Part shown: positions 1-8,700 of the stretch, piece by piece
How the letters are laid out: each line of letters opens with the position of its first letter
Position numbering within the stretch: position 1 is the first letter of the stretch
NCBI GenBank assembly: GCA_964466185.1
Contig: CAYXMS010000003.1
Coordinates: forward strand, 1-64,000
DNA: 64,000 nt
Reading direction: 5' to 3'
Source of the DNA: CAZTYI01 sp964466185
Lineage (GTDB): Bacteria; Chlamydiota; Chlamydiia; Chlamydiales; SM23-39
Position numbers and translations under genes: made by a program
The notes under the pieces: model-generated
Told to the model about the DNA's origin: nothing
Database searches by the model: none
Seen by the model: the letters and a program-made list of their open reading frames with translations, nothing else

Positions 1-2
1 AG

Positions 3-44
3 CAAGGCACCGTCGGTTACCTGCCGCCTGAGCAATCACGATAA
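3..44 (+). CDS. possible 3' end of a gene cut by the window edge
   Basis: In the third forward frame the first bases read as 13 codons ending in GTVGYLPPEQSR and a TAA stop. The stretch is clearly richer in G+C than what follows, and the next 50 bases are AT-rich leader sequence for the downstream gene. The tail vaguely resembles the end of an IS3/IS481-type transposase, but 13 residues are too few to assign a family. The call rests only on composition and an open frame. Confidence 0.2.
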   Translation, partial: QGTVGYLPPEQSR

Positions 45-96
45 AAAATACTTTTATTTTGACCAAATTTTTATTATATAAGAGTTAAGGAGAATT

Positions 97-993
97 ATGT
101 CCGGTTCTTTATCCGGACAAAAAATTTTAGATATGGGCAAAAAGCGCTATTTTTTTCAAAAAATAAAATTTCTTCCTGTTTTAAGTATTTTATATTTTAG
201 TTTAGTCTGTTTTGTTACTCCTGTTTACAGTCGAAATAACTCTTATCCTCCTGATATAAAAAAAATCTTGGACAGAGGCGTTTTAAGAGTAGGCATTATT
301 GGCAGCACCAATGAATTCCCCTTTTTTTTCTATGATAAAAATGAGAAATTAATCGGTATGGATATCGATATGGCCGAAGACCTGGCTAAATATTTAGGGG
401 TCAAGCTAGTCTTAAATCGCTCTTCTCAAACTTACCAAGGCGTAGTAGATCAGGTAGAAAAAGGCGAAATAGACCTGGGAATTTCTGTTTTATCAGGAAC
501 TATGTCAAGGGCTAAAAAAAGTAGCTTTTCCAAACCTTATATTCATTTATATGAGGGCCTTTTAGTCAACAGGCTAAAATTTTCAGAACTGAAACGAAAA
601 AGTAACTTTTTTGAGCGCATAGATACCAAACAGGCAGTGATTGGTTATTTAAAAGACTCAGCCTATGAGTATTTTGCCAAACGGATATTTAAAAACGCTA
701 CTCTGCGAGGCTATCCATATCAAAAATTTTTAATACAAGAAGTAAAAAAAGGAAATATCACAGCCGGTTTGGTAGACGAAAAAGAGATCAAGACTTTTGC
801 TCTTTTTAATCCTAATGATATTTTATATATCGAAACAGTGGAAATCCGCGACTTTCAGGATCCTATTTGTATTTTCGTAAACTATAAAAACCCTCACCTG
901 CTCTTTTTTGTAAATACCTATTTAGACAGACGTCCAAAACTAGGCTTTGTTGAAATTATTCAAAAATACTACGAAGTAGGGGCACATGAATAA
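97..993 (+). CDS. amino-acid-type solute-binding protein (SBP family 3)
   Basis: This 298-residue protein has the fold of family 3 periplasmic binding proteins for polar amino acids. A hydrophobic signal or anchor segment covers about residues 24-45. The mature part opens with ILDRGVLRVGI, continues with GMDIDMAEDLAKYLG, and has SRAKKSSFSKPY, whose Arg normally binds the ligand alpha-carboxylate. GLVDEKE near residue 230 carries the Asp that usually holds the amino group. The ligand is therefore probably an amino acid. AAGGAG at 87-92 supports the ATG at 97 with a short spacer; an internal ATG at 133 would give a more ordinary signal peptide. The two starts are separated by a small TCCGG/CCGGA hairpin. 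The gene overlaps the downstream symporter by 8 bases. No ABC permease or ATPase gene is present, so the usual partner is missing. Confidence 0.85.
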   Translation: MSGSLSGQKILDMGKKRYFFQKIKFLPVLSILYFSLVCFVTPVYSRNNSYPPDIKKILDRGVLRVGIIGSTNEFPFFFYDKNEKLIGMDIDMAEDLAKYLGVKLVLNRSSQTYQGVVDQVEKGEIDLGISVLSGTMSRAKKSSFSKPYIHLYEGLLVNRLKFSELKRKSNFFERIDTKQAVIGYLKDSAYEYFAKRIFKNATLRGYPYQKFLIQEVKKGNITAGLVDEKEIKTFALFNPNDILYIETVEIRDFQDPICIFVNYKNPHLLFFVNTYLDRRPKLGFVEIIQKYYEVGAHE

Positions 994-2311
994 AAGATAT
1001 ACTCTCATTTATTCTATATCCATGATAATATTTATTATTGCCGGTATTTGGATTGGTTTTTATTATCCTGACATGGCCCGTCTTTTATCTCCATGGGGAA
1101 AACTTTATATTTCCTTTTTAAAGATGTGTATCTTGCCAATTATTATCACTTCAATTATCTCATCCATTGGAAAAATTTATCATCAGCCCCATTTTAGAGA
1201 GTATATTAAGCGTTTTCTAGCCATTTTAGGCGTTTTTTTAATTTTTATTGCGGCTTACGGTATTATTTTCGCTATTGTTACTAAACCGGCTTCTTATTTA
1301 AATCCCCAGGCCCGTTTCGAAATGGGTAAACTGATAGCCAAAGCAGAAAGCAACGAAGACAGTGACTTTGCTGCAGAAAAAATTATTAGCATTTATAAGC
1401 CTACAAAACAAAAAGAAATGGGCAAAATTTTAGTCTTTTTATTAAAAGTTATTCCCTCGAACATTTTCAAATCCCTAAATTCTGAAGAAATGCTCAAGGT
1501 TGTCTTTTTTGCCTGCTTTCTAGGCATCGCTTTAGGTTTTACTCCTAAAAAATTAAGCGCGCCTATTTTTGATATTAGTCTAGGCCTTTTCACGGCATTT
1601 CAAAAAATTATCCATTGGGTCATGTATATTTTGCCTTTGGGTCTGCTTTGCTTATTAGCAGGACAGATTGTTTCTACCGGACCTTCTGTATTAATTGGTA
1701 TGACCAGTTTTATCGGCATTTTTTATTCAGGCGTATTTATTTTGGTTTTTCTGAATTCGTTGATTCTTTGGAAATTATCAGGTGTTTCTTATTTAAAAAG
1801 TCTGTCTTATCTTAAAGAAACTATGCTGATTGCTTTCGGCGCTAAAAATCCATTTATCGCTATGCCGGTAGCTATTAAAAGCCTTAAAGAAGATTTTCAT
1901 TTGGAGCAAACCTCTGTTAATCTGCTTATTCCTTTAAACTTTACTCTTTTTGGTTTCGGTTTTGTTTTTACATTTGCTTTTGCCACTATTTTCTTTGTTC
2001 AGTTATATGATGTGCCTATTAATCTTCTTTCCGGGATAATTTTGTTAGTGGCCTGCATTTTTGCCACTATGGCAGCAGCAGGTGCCCCTACAGTGATTGC
2101 CTATAGTTTATTAGCGCTGACTTTTGATCCTTTTTCAATTCCAGTCCAGCCTGCCATTATCATTATGCTGGCAATTCAGTCTCTTTTAGCTCCGGGAGGC
2201 GTACTGTTAACAGTTCAGACTAATTGTGCTTTAACAGCCCTAGTTACTAAACGAGAACGGAAAAAAGAAGCCAAAGAAAAATATCAACATGCTTTAAAAG
2301 TTAATTCTTGA
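986..2311 (+). CDS. divergent dicarboxylate/amino acid:cation symporter (DAACS family)
   Basis: A 441-residue polytopic membrane protein with the layout of the GltP/DctA family: an N-terminal scaffold, LGIALGF, and a C-terminal transport domain with two re-entrant loops. Key signatures of typical glutamate/C4-dicarboxylate carriers are altered. The serine-rich first hairpin loop reads GAKNPFIAMPVA. The TM7 Na+-binding NMDGT motif reads PLNFTLFGFG. The TM8 region keeps only TNCALTALV and lacks the usual Arg that binds the acidic side chain. Substrate and coupling ion therefore cannot be assumed. It starts inside the last codons of the solute-binding protein, so the two are probably translated together and work as a binding-protein-fed secondary transporter (inference). 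Confidence 0.8.
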   Translation: MNKRYTLIYSISMIIFIIAGIWIGFYYPDMARLLSPWGKLYISFLKMCILPIIITSIISSIGKIYHQPHFREYIKRFLAILGVFLIFIAAYGIIFAIVTKPASYLNPQARFEMGKLIAKAESNEDSDFAAEKIISIYKPTKQKEMGKILVFLLKVIPSNIFKSLNSEEMLKVVFFACFLGIALGFTPKKLSAPIFDISLGLFTAFQKIIHWVMYILPLGLLCLLAGQIVSTGPSVLIGMTSFIGIFYSGVFILVFLNSLILWKLSGVSYLKSLSYLKETMLIAFGAKNPFIAMPVAIKSLKEDFHLEQTSVNLLIPLNFTLFGFGFVFTFAFATIFFVQLYDVPINLLSGIILLVACIFATMAAAGAPTVIAYSLLALTFDPFSIPVQPAIIIMLAIQSLLAPGGVLLTVQTNCALTALVTKRERKKEAKEKYQHALKVNS

Positions 2312-2396
2312 TCTGCTTTCTCATAGTTAAAGATATAAATTTTAAACTATCAGCGACAATGCTTTGCGAGTTTTAAGTTTAAATGTGATGAAATTT

Positions 2397-2537
2397 TTAC
2401 CACTTTTTAAAATGCATTCTTTCTTTTTTAAAATGTTCATCTGTTGATTTGTTCTCATCAGGATAGCCTAAAACAGCTAAAGCAAAAGGAATTATGCCTT
2501 CAGGAAAGTTAAATAGCTTTTTTTTAAAGTTTAATTT
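2397..2537 (-). pseudogene. remnant of a nitroreductase-family gene (C-terminal end)
   Basis: On the minus strand an open frame without a start runs from about 2537 to a TAA at 2397-2399. It reads FNFPEGIIPFALAVLGYP, then DENKSTDEHFKKERMHF, and ends in KKW. The order 'PE.IIPFALAVLGYP ... ER.H..KW-stop' is the standard C-terminus of FMN-dependent nitroreductases. An in-frame stop at 2538-2540 cuts it off and nothing recognisable lies upstream. This is the decayed last 46 codons or so of a former gene. The rest of the 2312-2669 gap is AT-rich leader sequence with AAGGAA about 8 bases before the next start. Confidence 0.7.
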
Positions 2538-2669
2538 TTAGCATTTTTCTGAAAAAAACTGAAATGTTATTATGTTTAAATTGCTCAGATTGATTAATCG
2601 ATATGTTTATATATTTAAAAAAAGAAATAAATGCTTTAAATAGAAAAAATAATGATAAGGAAATAATTT

Positions 2670-4187
2670 ATGATAACAGAAACGGCAGTGCAATCTAAAA
2701 TAATTAACGCTGCTTCAAAAAGACCCAATCTTAAAAATCTCTACATTTGGCTGATAGCTTTAAGTTTGACAGCTGCTCTTTGTTTTGCTTTGACAGAAGC
2801 GTTCCCGCGCCATTTTCGGCTGTCCGAAAACATTTTACACTTTTTAAATGGCTTGGCAGGTTTTAAATTTTTTTCTCGCCGTTTTTGGTTTTTCTTTTCC
2901 GATCTTTGTATTTTTTCAGCCTTGATCATATCTATTAAAAAAGGCTTCATAAAGAAGCAAGAGTTTTTTCAGCTGGAAGGTGCTTTTTTTTTATATGCTT
3001 TGAACTTGTGTATTTTTCTTTCTTTAGTTTTTTCAGTTTTCTCTTTTACCTATTTTCAGCTTTTTATGGCTTTTAATTTTTTAATGACAGCAGCTTATTA
3101 TTCCTTGCTCGTTAGTTTAAAAGATAAAATTTATCAAGTTATGAGAATTGTTTTTGCCGGAATTTTAATCTTGGCTGTTTTTCAGGCAACAGTTGGTATT
3201 TGGCAGTATTTTTCACAGCATTCTCTCGGGTTAAGATTTTTATACGAACCAAAATTTTCTCCAGAACAGTTTAATGTAGCAACCCTGAGTTCTCAAGGTG
3301 GCAGACTTTGGCTTTTCGATGCTCTTTTTAATGCTTCGGAAAAAAACCAGCTGATCGCTCGCGCTGTCGGCACCTTGCCGCATGCCAATAATTTCGGCGC
3401 TTTTATGTTTTTTACGATTCTGGCCAGTCTTTATTTTTGGTTTTTTACTCGAAAATCAAACAATCGCAAATTAATTACAGTCTTTTTATTTGTGCAGGTT
3501 TTTGCTCTTTTTTTAAGTTTCTCCAGAGCGGCTCTTTTTGCTTTAATTTTAAGTACCGGTTTTTTTGTGTTTTATACTCTGCTAAGAGCTTCTTATGCAG
3601 AAAAAAAGAAAGTAGCCCAAATAACTGCTTTATTATTTTTAGCCGTAAGTTTATCGCTTGGTCTGCTTTTTTTTCAGTACCGGCAACGAGGAGGGGTCAT
3701 AAGTTATGAAGGCAGCGTTAAAAATTCAGATAATAGACGAATGTATTATAATGAACTGTCTTGGAATATTTTAAAAAAATATCCTTTCTTGGGCATCGGT
3801 TTTTTTGCATTCGAAAAAAAACATCCTAATTTTATTTCTCAGGAAATTAAAGATAAATACATAGATAAAACAGTGGGGGGAGTGGTCCATAATATTTATC
3901 TTTTAATTGCAACAGAAGAAGGAATTTTTGCTCTTGTGTTTTTTTTAGGTTTTATTGGTTTTTTAGGTTACCGGTTTTTTAGGCTTCCTTATCTTTTAGA
4001 AAGAACGCTTTTATTTAGTTTTTTTCTAGGTATGCTCTTTATCGGCCTTTGCGATTTTCCTTATATGTATATGCCTCAAGGAAGATTGTTCTTTTTTTTG
4101 GTTCCAGGTCTGCTTTCAGCTGTTAATCACGCAAGCTGTAACGCTCAAAAAAAAACCTTAAAATTCTATAGCATAGCATCTTATTAA
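2670..4187 (+). CDS. O-antigen ligase-like polytopic membrane protein (Wzy_C/WaaL family)
   Basis: 505 residues with about a dozen membrane segments. The diagnostic stretch is a large periplasmic loop followed by a Wzy_C-type core: VGTLPHANNFGAF, then LFLSFSRAALFALIL, then ILKKYPFLGIGFFAFE and VVHNIYLLIATEEG. SRAA and the HN-containing loop are hallmarks of O-antigen ligases and polymerases that transfer or polymerise lipid-linked glycans at the outer face of the inner membrane. The acceptor cannot be told from sequence: LPS core, a protein or another glycan. Nearby envelope genes (a GT4 transferase and an LpxL-type acyltransferase) lie some 26-30 kb away, so there is no glycan cluster. AAGGAA at 2657 supports the ATG at 2670. 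It is convergent with the pyrophosphatase gene and followed by a strong hairpin terminator. Confidence 0.75.
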   Translation: MITETAVQSKIINAASKRPNLKNLYIWLIALSLTAALCFALTEAFPRHFRLSENILHFLNGLAGFKFFSRRFWFFFSDLCIFSALIISIKKGFIKKQEFFQLEGAFFLYALNLCIFLSLVFSVFSFTYFQLFMAFNFLMTAAYYSLLVSLKDKIYQVMRIVFAGILILAVFQATVGIWQYFSQHSLGLRFLYEPKFSPEQFNVATLSSQGGRLWLFDALFNASEKNQLIARAVGTLPHANNFGAFMFFTILASLYFWFFTRKSNNRKLITVFLFVQVFALFLSFSRAALFALILSTGFFVFYTLLRASYAEKKKVAQITALLFLAVSLSLGLLFFQYRQRGGVISYEGSVKNSDNRRMYYNELSWNILKKYPFLGIGFFAFEKKHPNFISQEIKDKYIDKTVGGVVHNIYLLIATEEGIFALVFFLGFIGFLGYRFFRLPYLLERTLLFSFFLGMLFIGLCDFPYMYMPQGRLFFFLVPGLLSAVNHASCNAQKKTLKFYSIASY

Positions 4188-4230
4188 CAAGAAAATATTA
4201 AAAAGTTAAAACTTGAAAAATACAAAAAAA

Positions 4231-4256
4231 CCCAGTTTTTTTTACTGGGCTTTTTT
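4231..4256 (+). terminator. intrinsic terminator after the ligase-like gene
   Basis: CCCAGT (4231-4236) pairs with ACTGGG (4244-4249) across a T-rich loop and is followed by CTTTTTT. An A-run precedes the stem, so it could also work for the convergent minus-strand gene. Confidence 0.8.
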
Positions 4257-4299
4257 GTTGATAAATAAATTATTAATTGATCAACTAATCAAGTTTCTA

Positions 4300-4331
4300 A
4301 GTCAGCTATTATTAAAAAATAATAGCTGACT
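4300..4331 (-). terminator. perfect 14-bp hairpin after hppA
   Basis: AGTCAGCTATTATT (4300-4313) is the exact reverse complement of 4318-4331, with loop AAAA. The outer arms CTAATCAA (4285-4292) and TTGATTAG (4343-4350) extend the structure over the hppA stop codon. It lies just past the 3' end of hppA on the minus strand but lacks a good T-run, so it may stabilise the mRNA 3' end or act together with the terminator at 4231. Confidence 0.5.
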
Positions 4332-4346
4332 AGCTAAATTTTTTGA

Positions 4347-6434
4347 TTAGAACTTTTTCGATAAAATTGCCAATAAAAGTAAAGCTACAATATTGGTAAT
4401 TTTAATCATCGGATTAATAGCAGGCCCTGCTGTGTCTTTGTAAGGATCGCCTACAGTATCGCCAGTTATAGCAGCTTTATGCGCTTCTGATCCTTTGCCG
4501 CCGTACATGCCACATTCGATCAGTTTTTTAGCATTGTCCCAGGCTCCCCCTCCTCCGGTCATGGAAATTGCTTGGAAAAGGCCGGTTACTAAAACCCCCA
4601 GAAGAATTGCTCCCAAAGTTAGAAAACCAGCTTGCTCTCCAGCTAAAAAGAAAATGATAAAATAGGAAATAACCGGAGCTAGAACAGGTAAAAGAGATGG
4701 AAGCACCATTTCTTTGATAGCCGCTTTAGTCAGTATGTCGACTGCCTTTTCATAATTGGGCTGGTCTGTGCCTTTCATTATGCCGGGTAAAGCTTTAAAT
4801 TGTCTGCGGACTTCTTCTACAATAGCTCCTGCGGCTTTTCCTACCGACTGAATGCTCATAGAACTGAATAGATAAGGTAGCAGCCCCCCAATTAATAGCC
4901 CTACCAAGACATAAGTATCTTGTAAGAAGAACTTGGTATGTAAATGAGGGAAATAGTCTTGTAGATCTTCAATAAAAGCTGCAAATAGTACAAGCGCCGC
5001 AAAAGCAGCAGAGGCTATGGCATAGCCCTTTGTTACCGCTTTAGTAGTATTGCCAACAGAATCTAGTTGGTCGGTAATTTTCCTGACCTCTTCAGGCTGT
5101 TTGCTCATTTCTGCAATTCCTCCGGCATTGTCAGTTACAGGTCCATAGGCATCTAACGCTATTACCATGCCAGCTAATGCCAGCATCGAAGAGGCGGCTA
5201 TGGCAACACCATATAGCTCGGCATTCAAATAGGCTGCTAAAATGCCAATAGCTATTAAAATCACAGGCATGCCTGTGGATTCCAAAGAAATAGCAAGTCC
5301 TTGAATAATATTAGTGCCATGCCCTGTGATTGATGCCTTGGCAATGGATCTGACAGGACGATATTTGGTAGCTGTATAATATTCCGTGATCCACATTAAA
5401 AGACCGGTAACAATAATACCGATTAAAGCACAAATAAACAGGTTATAACCATCAAATGTGCTTTGGTCAATAGTCGCTTTTTCTCCATGGAAACCAATAG
5501 TATAATTAATGGCTAGCCCAATAAAAAGAGCCGATAAAATGCCGCTGGCAATCAACCCTTTGTAAAGAGCTCCTATAATGTTTTTCTTTTTTCCCAGACG
5601 TACAAAAAAAGTGCCTAAGATTGAAGCTAGAATACAAACTGCCCCAATAATTAAAGGCAGCAAAATTAAATTGGTTTGCATAATGCCGGTAAAATAAATA
5701 GATCCTAAAAGCATAGTACCGACTAAGGTGACAACATAAGTTTCAAAAAGATCAGCGGCCATGCCGGCACAGTCGCCGACATTATCGCCGACGTTGTCAG
5801 CTATTACTGCAGGATTGCGGGGATCGTCTTCAGGAATTCCCGCTTCGATTTTTCCTACCAGGTCTGCTCCTACATCAGCTCCCTTTGTGAATATGCCGCC
5901 GCCAAGTCTGGCAAAAATGGAAATCAGAGAAGCTCCGAAACTAAGCGCTACTAAAGCTTCTAAAATCTGTTTGGTAGGAACACTGTAATGCTCTAGAATT
6001 ATATAATAAAGGGTTATTCCTAAAAGAGCGAGTCCCACTACTAAAAGACCGGTTATAGCCCCGGAACGGAAAGCCATATTTAAGCCTTTCGCTAAAGAGC
6101 TCTTGGCAGCTTCTGCTGTTCTAACATTGCCTCTGACAGAAATATTCATGCCGATAAAACCGGCTGCTCCGGAAAGAATGGCTCCAATAGCAAAGCCTCC
6201 TCCGACAAAAGGGCCTAAAAGCCAGGTTAAAAGTACCAAAATAACCAGGCCTACGAAAAAAATAACTTTGTATTGTCTTTTTAAATAAGCATCAGCTCCT
6301 TTTTGGATAGCTTTGGCAATCTTTTGCATTTCTTGATTGCCAGCCGGCGCTGAAAGTACTAGGCGGATAGAGATCAGACCATATATAAGGGCCGCAAATC
6401 CCGCTAAAATAATAAAACTATACGTGTTTATCAT
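4347..6434 (-). CDS. hppA: membrane-bound ion-pumping pyrophosphatase
   Basis: 695 residues with about 16 membrane segments. It hydrolyses PPi and uses the energy to pump H+ (or Na+) across the inner membrane. The catalytic region reads GADLVGKIEAGIPEDDPRNP followed by VIADNVGDNVGDCAG, the standard PPi/Mg-binding motifs. The C-terminal active-site part has GGAWDNAKK and GDTVGDPYKDTAGP. Residue 465 in GNTTKAV is Lys; a Lys here marks the K+-independent class, while the K+-dependent class has Ala. AAGGAAG lies just before the ATG. The gene stands alone, transcribed away from a 343-base AT-rich leader. Such pumps save energy in anaerobes and are not part of the core gene set of pathogenic Chlamydia as I know it. 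Confidence 0.95.
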   Translation of the reverse strand: MINTYSFIILAGFAALIYGLISIRLVLSAPAGNQEMQKIAKAIQKGADAYLKRQYKVIFFVGLVILVLLTWLLGPFVGGGFAIGAILSGAAGFIGMNISVRGNVRTAEAAKSSLAKGLNMAFRSGAITGLLVVGLALLGITLYYIILEHYSVPTKQILEALVALSFGASLISIFARLGGGIFTKGADVGADLVGKIEAGIPEDDPRNPAVIADNVGDNVGDCAGMAADLFETYVVTLVGTMLLGSIYFTGIMQTNLILLPLIIGAVCILASILGTFFVRLGKKKNIIGALYKGLIASGILSALFIGLAINYTIGFHGEKATIDQSTFDGYNLFICALIGIIVTGLLMWITEYYTATKYRPVRSIAKASITGHGTNIIQGLAISLESTGMPVILIAIGILAAYLNAELYGVAIAASSMLALAGMVIALDAYGPVTDNAGGIAEMSKQPEEVRKITDQLDSVGNTTKAVTKGYAIASAAFAALVLFAAFIEDLQDYFPHLHTKFFLQDTYVLVGLLIGGLLPYLFSSMSIQSVGKAAGAIVEEVRRQFKALPGIMKGTDQPNYEKAVDILTKAAIKEMVLPSLLPVLAPVISYFIIFFLAGEQAGFLTLGAILLGVLVTGLFQAISMTGGGGAWDNAKKLIECGMYGGKGSEAHKAAITGDTVGDPYKDTAGPAINPMIKITNIVALLLLAILSKKF

Positions 6435-6777
6435 ACTCTTCCTTTTAGATTTGATTTAATTTTTTAAGTCTTTAAAAAAGTATAGCGGTCTAAGTTTTTT
6501 TCTTCATTTAAATTTTTCTAGATGAATATTTGAATATTTTTTTAAAATTTTAAAAGTTATAAAGAAAAAATTATAAAAATCCTTAAATCAAAATTTATCA
6601 GCAATAGCGTAAAACCTCTGGTTTTAGTTATGGCGAGTATGTCAATAAACTAATCATTTTAAACAGAAGACTACAGCTCTTATATGGTTTTTCTAAACCT
6701 ACTATTAATTTGCATATTGTGAGATCCAGAACTTTCGTATCTTAGTTCGAGATATTGCTTATGCATAAATCTTTTTT
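6435..6777. other. 343-base AT-rich gap between hppA and the YhcC-type gene
   Basis: The stretch must hold the hppA promoter, which reads leftward. A small TAAAACC/GGTTTTA hairpin sits at 6610-6626. I read both strands for gene remnants and RNA genes and found none. Confidence 0.5.
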
Positions 6778-7713
6778 TTAAAAATTACAGAAACTGCCTT
6801 GATAAGTTTTTCTTTTAGTGAATTCCTGCAGTATACATTGTAAAAATTTTTCTTTATTATCTTTCATCCATAAGGGATGAACAATATCCAGAGGATGGCC
6901 ATTTCTGGAAGAAACCCTATGTATAATAGTTTTTGGGGAAAGCCTTTGTACAAAATCGCAAACTAATGTTACTGATTCCGCAAAAGACGGGCTCTTCCAC
7001 AGACCTTTTAGAAAAATTTTTTCTAGAGCTGTATTTTTTAAGGCAGCTAAAAGATGTATTTTAACACCTTCTATCTCAAGCTCTGCTAATTTGTCAGCTG
7101 TAGCTAACATTTCTTGTTTTGATTCCCCAGGTAAATTTAAAATGATATGGGCACAGTGGTGTAAATTATATTTTTTAGTCAGTTCTATAGCTTTTAAAAA
7201 ATCTGTTAAGCATTCCTGCCGGTTAATGAATTTTAAAGTTTTATCATGGATAGTCTGCAGACCATATTCAATGCAGACATAATCTACTTTTTGCTTGTAG
7301 GAAGCTATGAGTTTTATTTTCTCTTCATCTATACAGTCAGAGCGGGTAGCAATGGAAATGCCGACAATATCAGGATGAGCTGAAAGAGCTTCGTCATAGC
7401 GTTTTTTTAAAGTTTCTAAAGAGGCGTGCGTATTGGTAAAGGATTGGAAATAGACGATGAATTTTTTAGCTTTATATCTGCTTTTTCTGATTTTGATATT
7501 GTTTCTTACCTGTTCTTTGATTGGAGTCAAAAGTTTGTTGGTACGGGAAGAGGCGCCTTTAGATTCACAAAAAATACAGCCCGCCAAGCTTTTGCTGCCA
7601 TCTCGATTGGGACAGCTAAAACCACCATCTATAGAAACTTTATAGACCTTTGTTTTAAATAGCTTTTGCATATAATCATTATAGCTAAAATAAGGCAGGG
7701 ATTGCTTTTTCAT
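6778..7713 (-). CDS. radical SAM protein, YhcC/TIGR01212 family
   Basis: 311 residues. The iron-sulfur motif sits early as CPNRDGSKSLAGCIFC, the long-spaced C-x11-C-x2-C arrangement typical of TIGR01212 (YhcC) proteins. Further family marks are YFQSFTNTHA, VGISIATRSDC, EYGLQTIHDKTL and HHCAHIILNLPGE. The substrate of the family is unknown. The gene is divergent from the hydrolase at 7753 with only 39 bases between the starts, so the two promoters overlap. The length is normal for the family and no key cysteine is missing. Confidence 0.85.
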   Translation of the reverse strand: MKKQSLPYFSYNDYMQKLFKTKVYKVSIDGGFSCPNRDGSKSLAGCIFCESKGASSRTNKLLTPIKEQVRNNIKIRKSRYKAKKFIVYFQSFTNTHASLETLKKRYDEALSAHPDIVGISIATRSDCIDEEKIKLIASYKQKVDYVCIEYGLQTIHDKTLKFINRQECLTDFLKAIELTKKYNLHHCAHIILNLPGESKQEMLATADKLAELEIEGVKIHLLAALKNTALEKIFLKGLWKSPSFAESVTLVCDFVQRLSPKTIIHRVSSRNGHPLDIVHPLWMKDNKEKFLQCILQEFTKRKTYQGSFCNF

Positions 7714-7752
7714 TTTGTGTAAGTTATTATTTTATCAAAAGGTTTTAAATAT

Positions 7753-8691
7753 ATGCCTTCATTTGTCCGCAAACTGTTTTGTCTGCGTTATTTTACTTTA
7801 ATTGGCTCTGTCGGCTTATTTGTAGCTCTAGTATACCTTAAATATCCGCTTTTTCTAGATAAAATTCATGAAGAGTTCGGTTATTTTCATGCCCATGTAA
7901 ATAAAAAAGAGCTTAATACTGCCAACTATAAATTTTCTTATGTAGAACGAGGAGACGGACAGGCTATTTTGTTTGTCCATGGTTTTCGCAGCGATAAGAA
8001 TAATTGGCTTGGATATATACGTAAATTAGGAGGGGGATATAAATATGTAGCTCTAGATTTGCCGTACCATGGAAGTACTGTTGTCAAACGAAAGGTCGAG
8101 TTTAACATTAAAAATATGACAGCTGCTTTAGATGAATTTATAAAGGCTAAAAAATTAAATAACTTTTATATGGTAAGTACTTCTTTGGGAGCAGGCTTTG
8201 CTTTAGAATATGCCCGTCATAATCCGGATAAAGTATTGAAAATTGTTTTAATCAATCCTTTTGCTTTAAAACCTTCTAGCAAGGAAAAATTGCGCGCTGT
8301 GGTAGAAAAAAATAAAAAAGTGTTTTCTCCTGATACGTTGGAACAGCTGGATTATTTGTTTGTTTCTATGAAAGGCTTTCCTTTGCAGGTGCCTTCAAAT
8401 ATCAAGAATTATATTTTGGAAAAGATCAGAGCGACTAATGCACAGGGTAAAAAAATGTTAGAAGAAGTATCTTGCAGCGAAGGACTGGAAAAATATCTTC
8501 CCCGAATTAGAATACCAGTTTTAATTTTGCAAGGCAGTAAAGATCAGGTGATTAATTTCAAAGATAAACACGTTTATAAAAAATTGCTGCCTAATTTAAA
8601 ATATGTAGAAATCAAAGGCGGCCATCATATTTTTTATAAAAAAAGTTTAAGAAAAGCTGTTTTGGAGATTAAAAAGTTTTTAGCAGATTAA
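7753..8691 (+). CDS. membrane-anchored alpha/beta hydrolase
   Basis: 312 residues with an N-terminal membrane anchor at about residues 14-35 and a soluble alpha/beta-hydrolase domain facing the periplasm. The oxyanion-hole stretch is AILFVHGFRSDKNNW. The nucleophile elbow reads VSTSLGAG, so the first glycine of the usual GxSxG is a serine. The acid is in LILQGSKDQVI and the catalytic His in KGGHHIFY. The triad is therefore complete although the elbow is unusual. It could be an esterase, lipase or C-C hydrolase; the substrate cannot be inferred. It converges with the chorismate mutase gene with a gap of 9 bases. Confidence 0.8.
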   Translation: MPSFVRKLFCLRYFTLIGSVGLFVALVYLKYPLFLDKIHEEFGYFHAHVNKKELNTANYKFSYVERGDGQAILFVHGFRSDKNNWLGYIRKLGGGYKYVALDLPYHGSTVVKRKVEFNIKNMTAALDEFIKAKKLNNFYMVSTSLGAGFALEYARHNPDKVLKIVLINPFALKPSSKEKLRAVVEKNKKVFSPDTLEQLDYLFVSMKGFPLQVPSNIKNYILEKIRATNAQGKKMLEEVSCSEGLEKYLPRIRIPVLILQGSKDQVINFKDKHVYKKLLPNLKYVEIKGGHHIFYKKSLRKAVLEIKKFLAD

Positions 8692-8700
8692 AGTTTAAAA

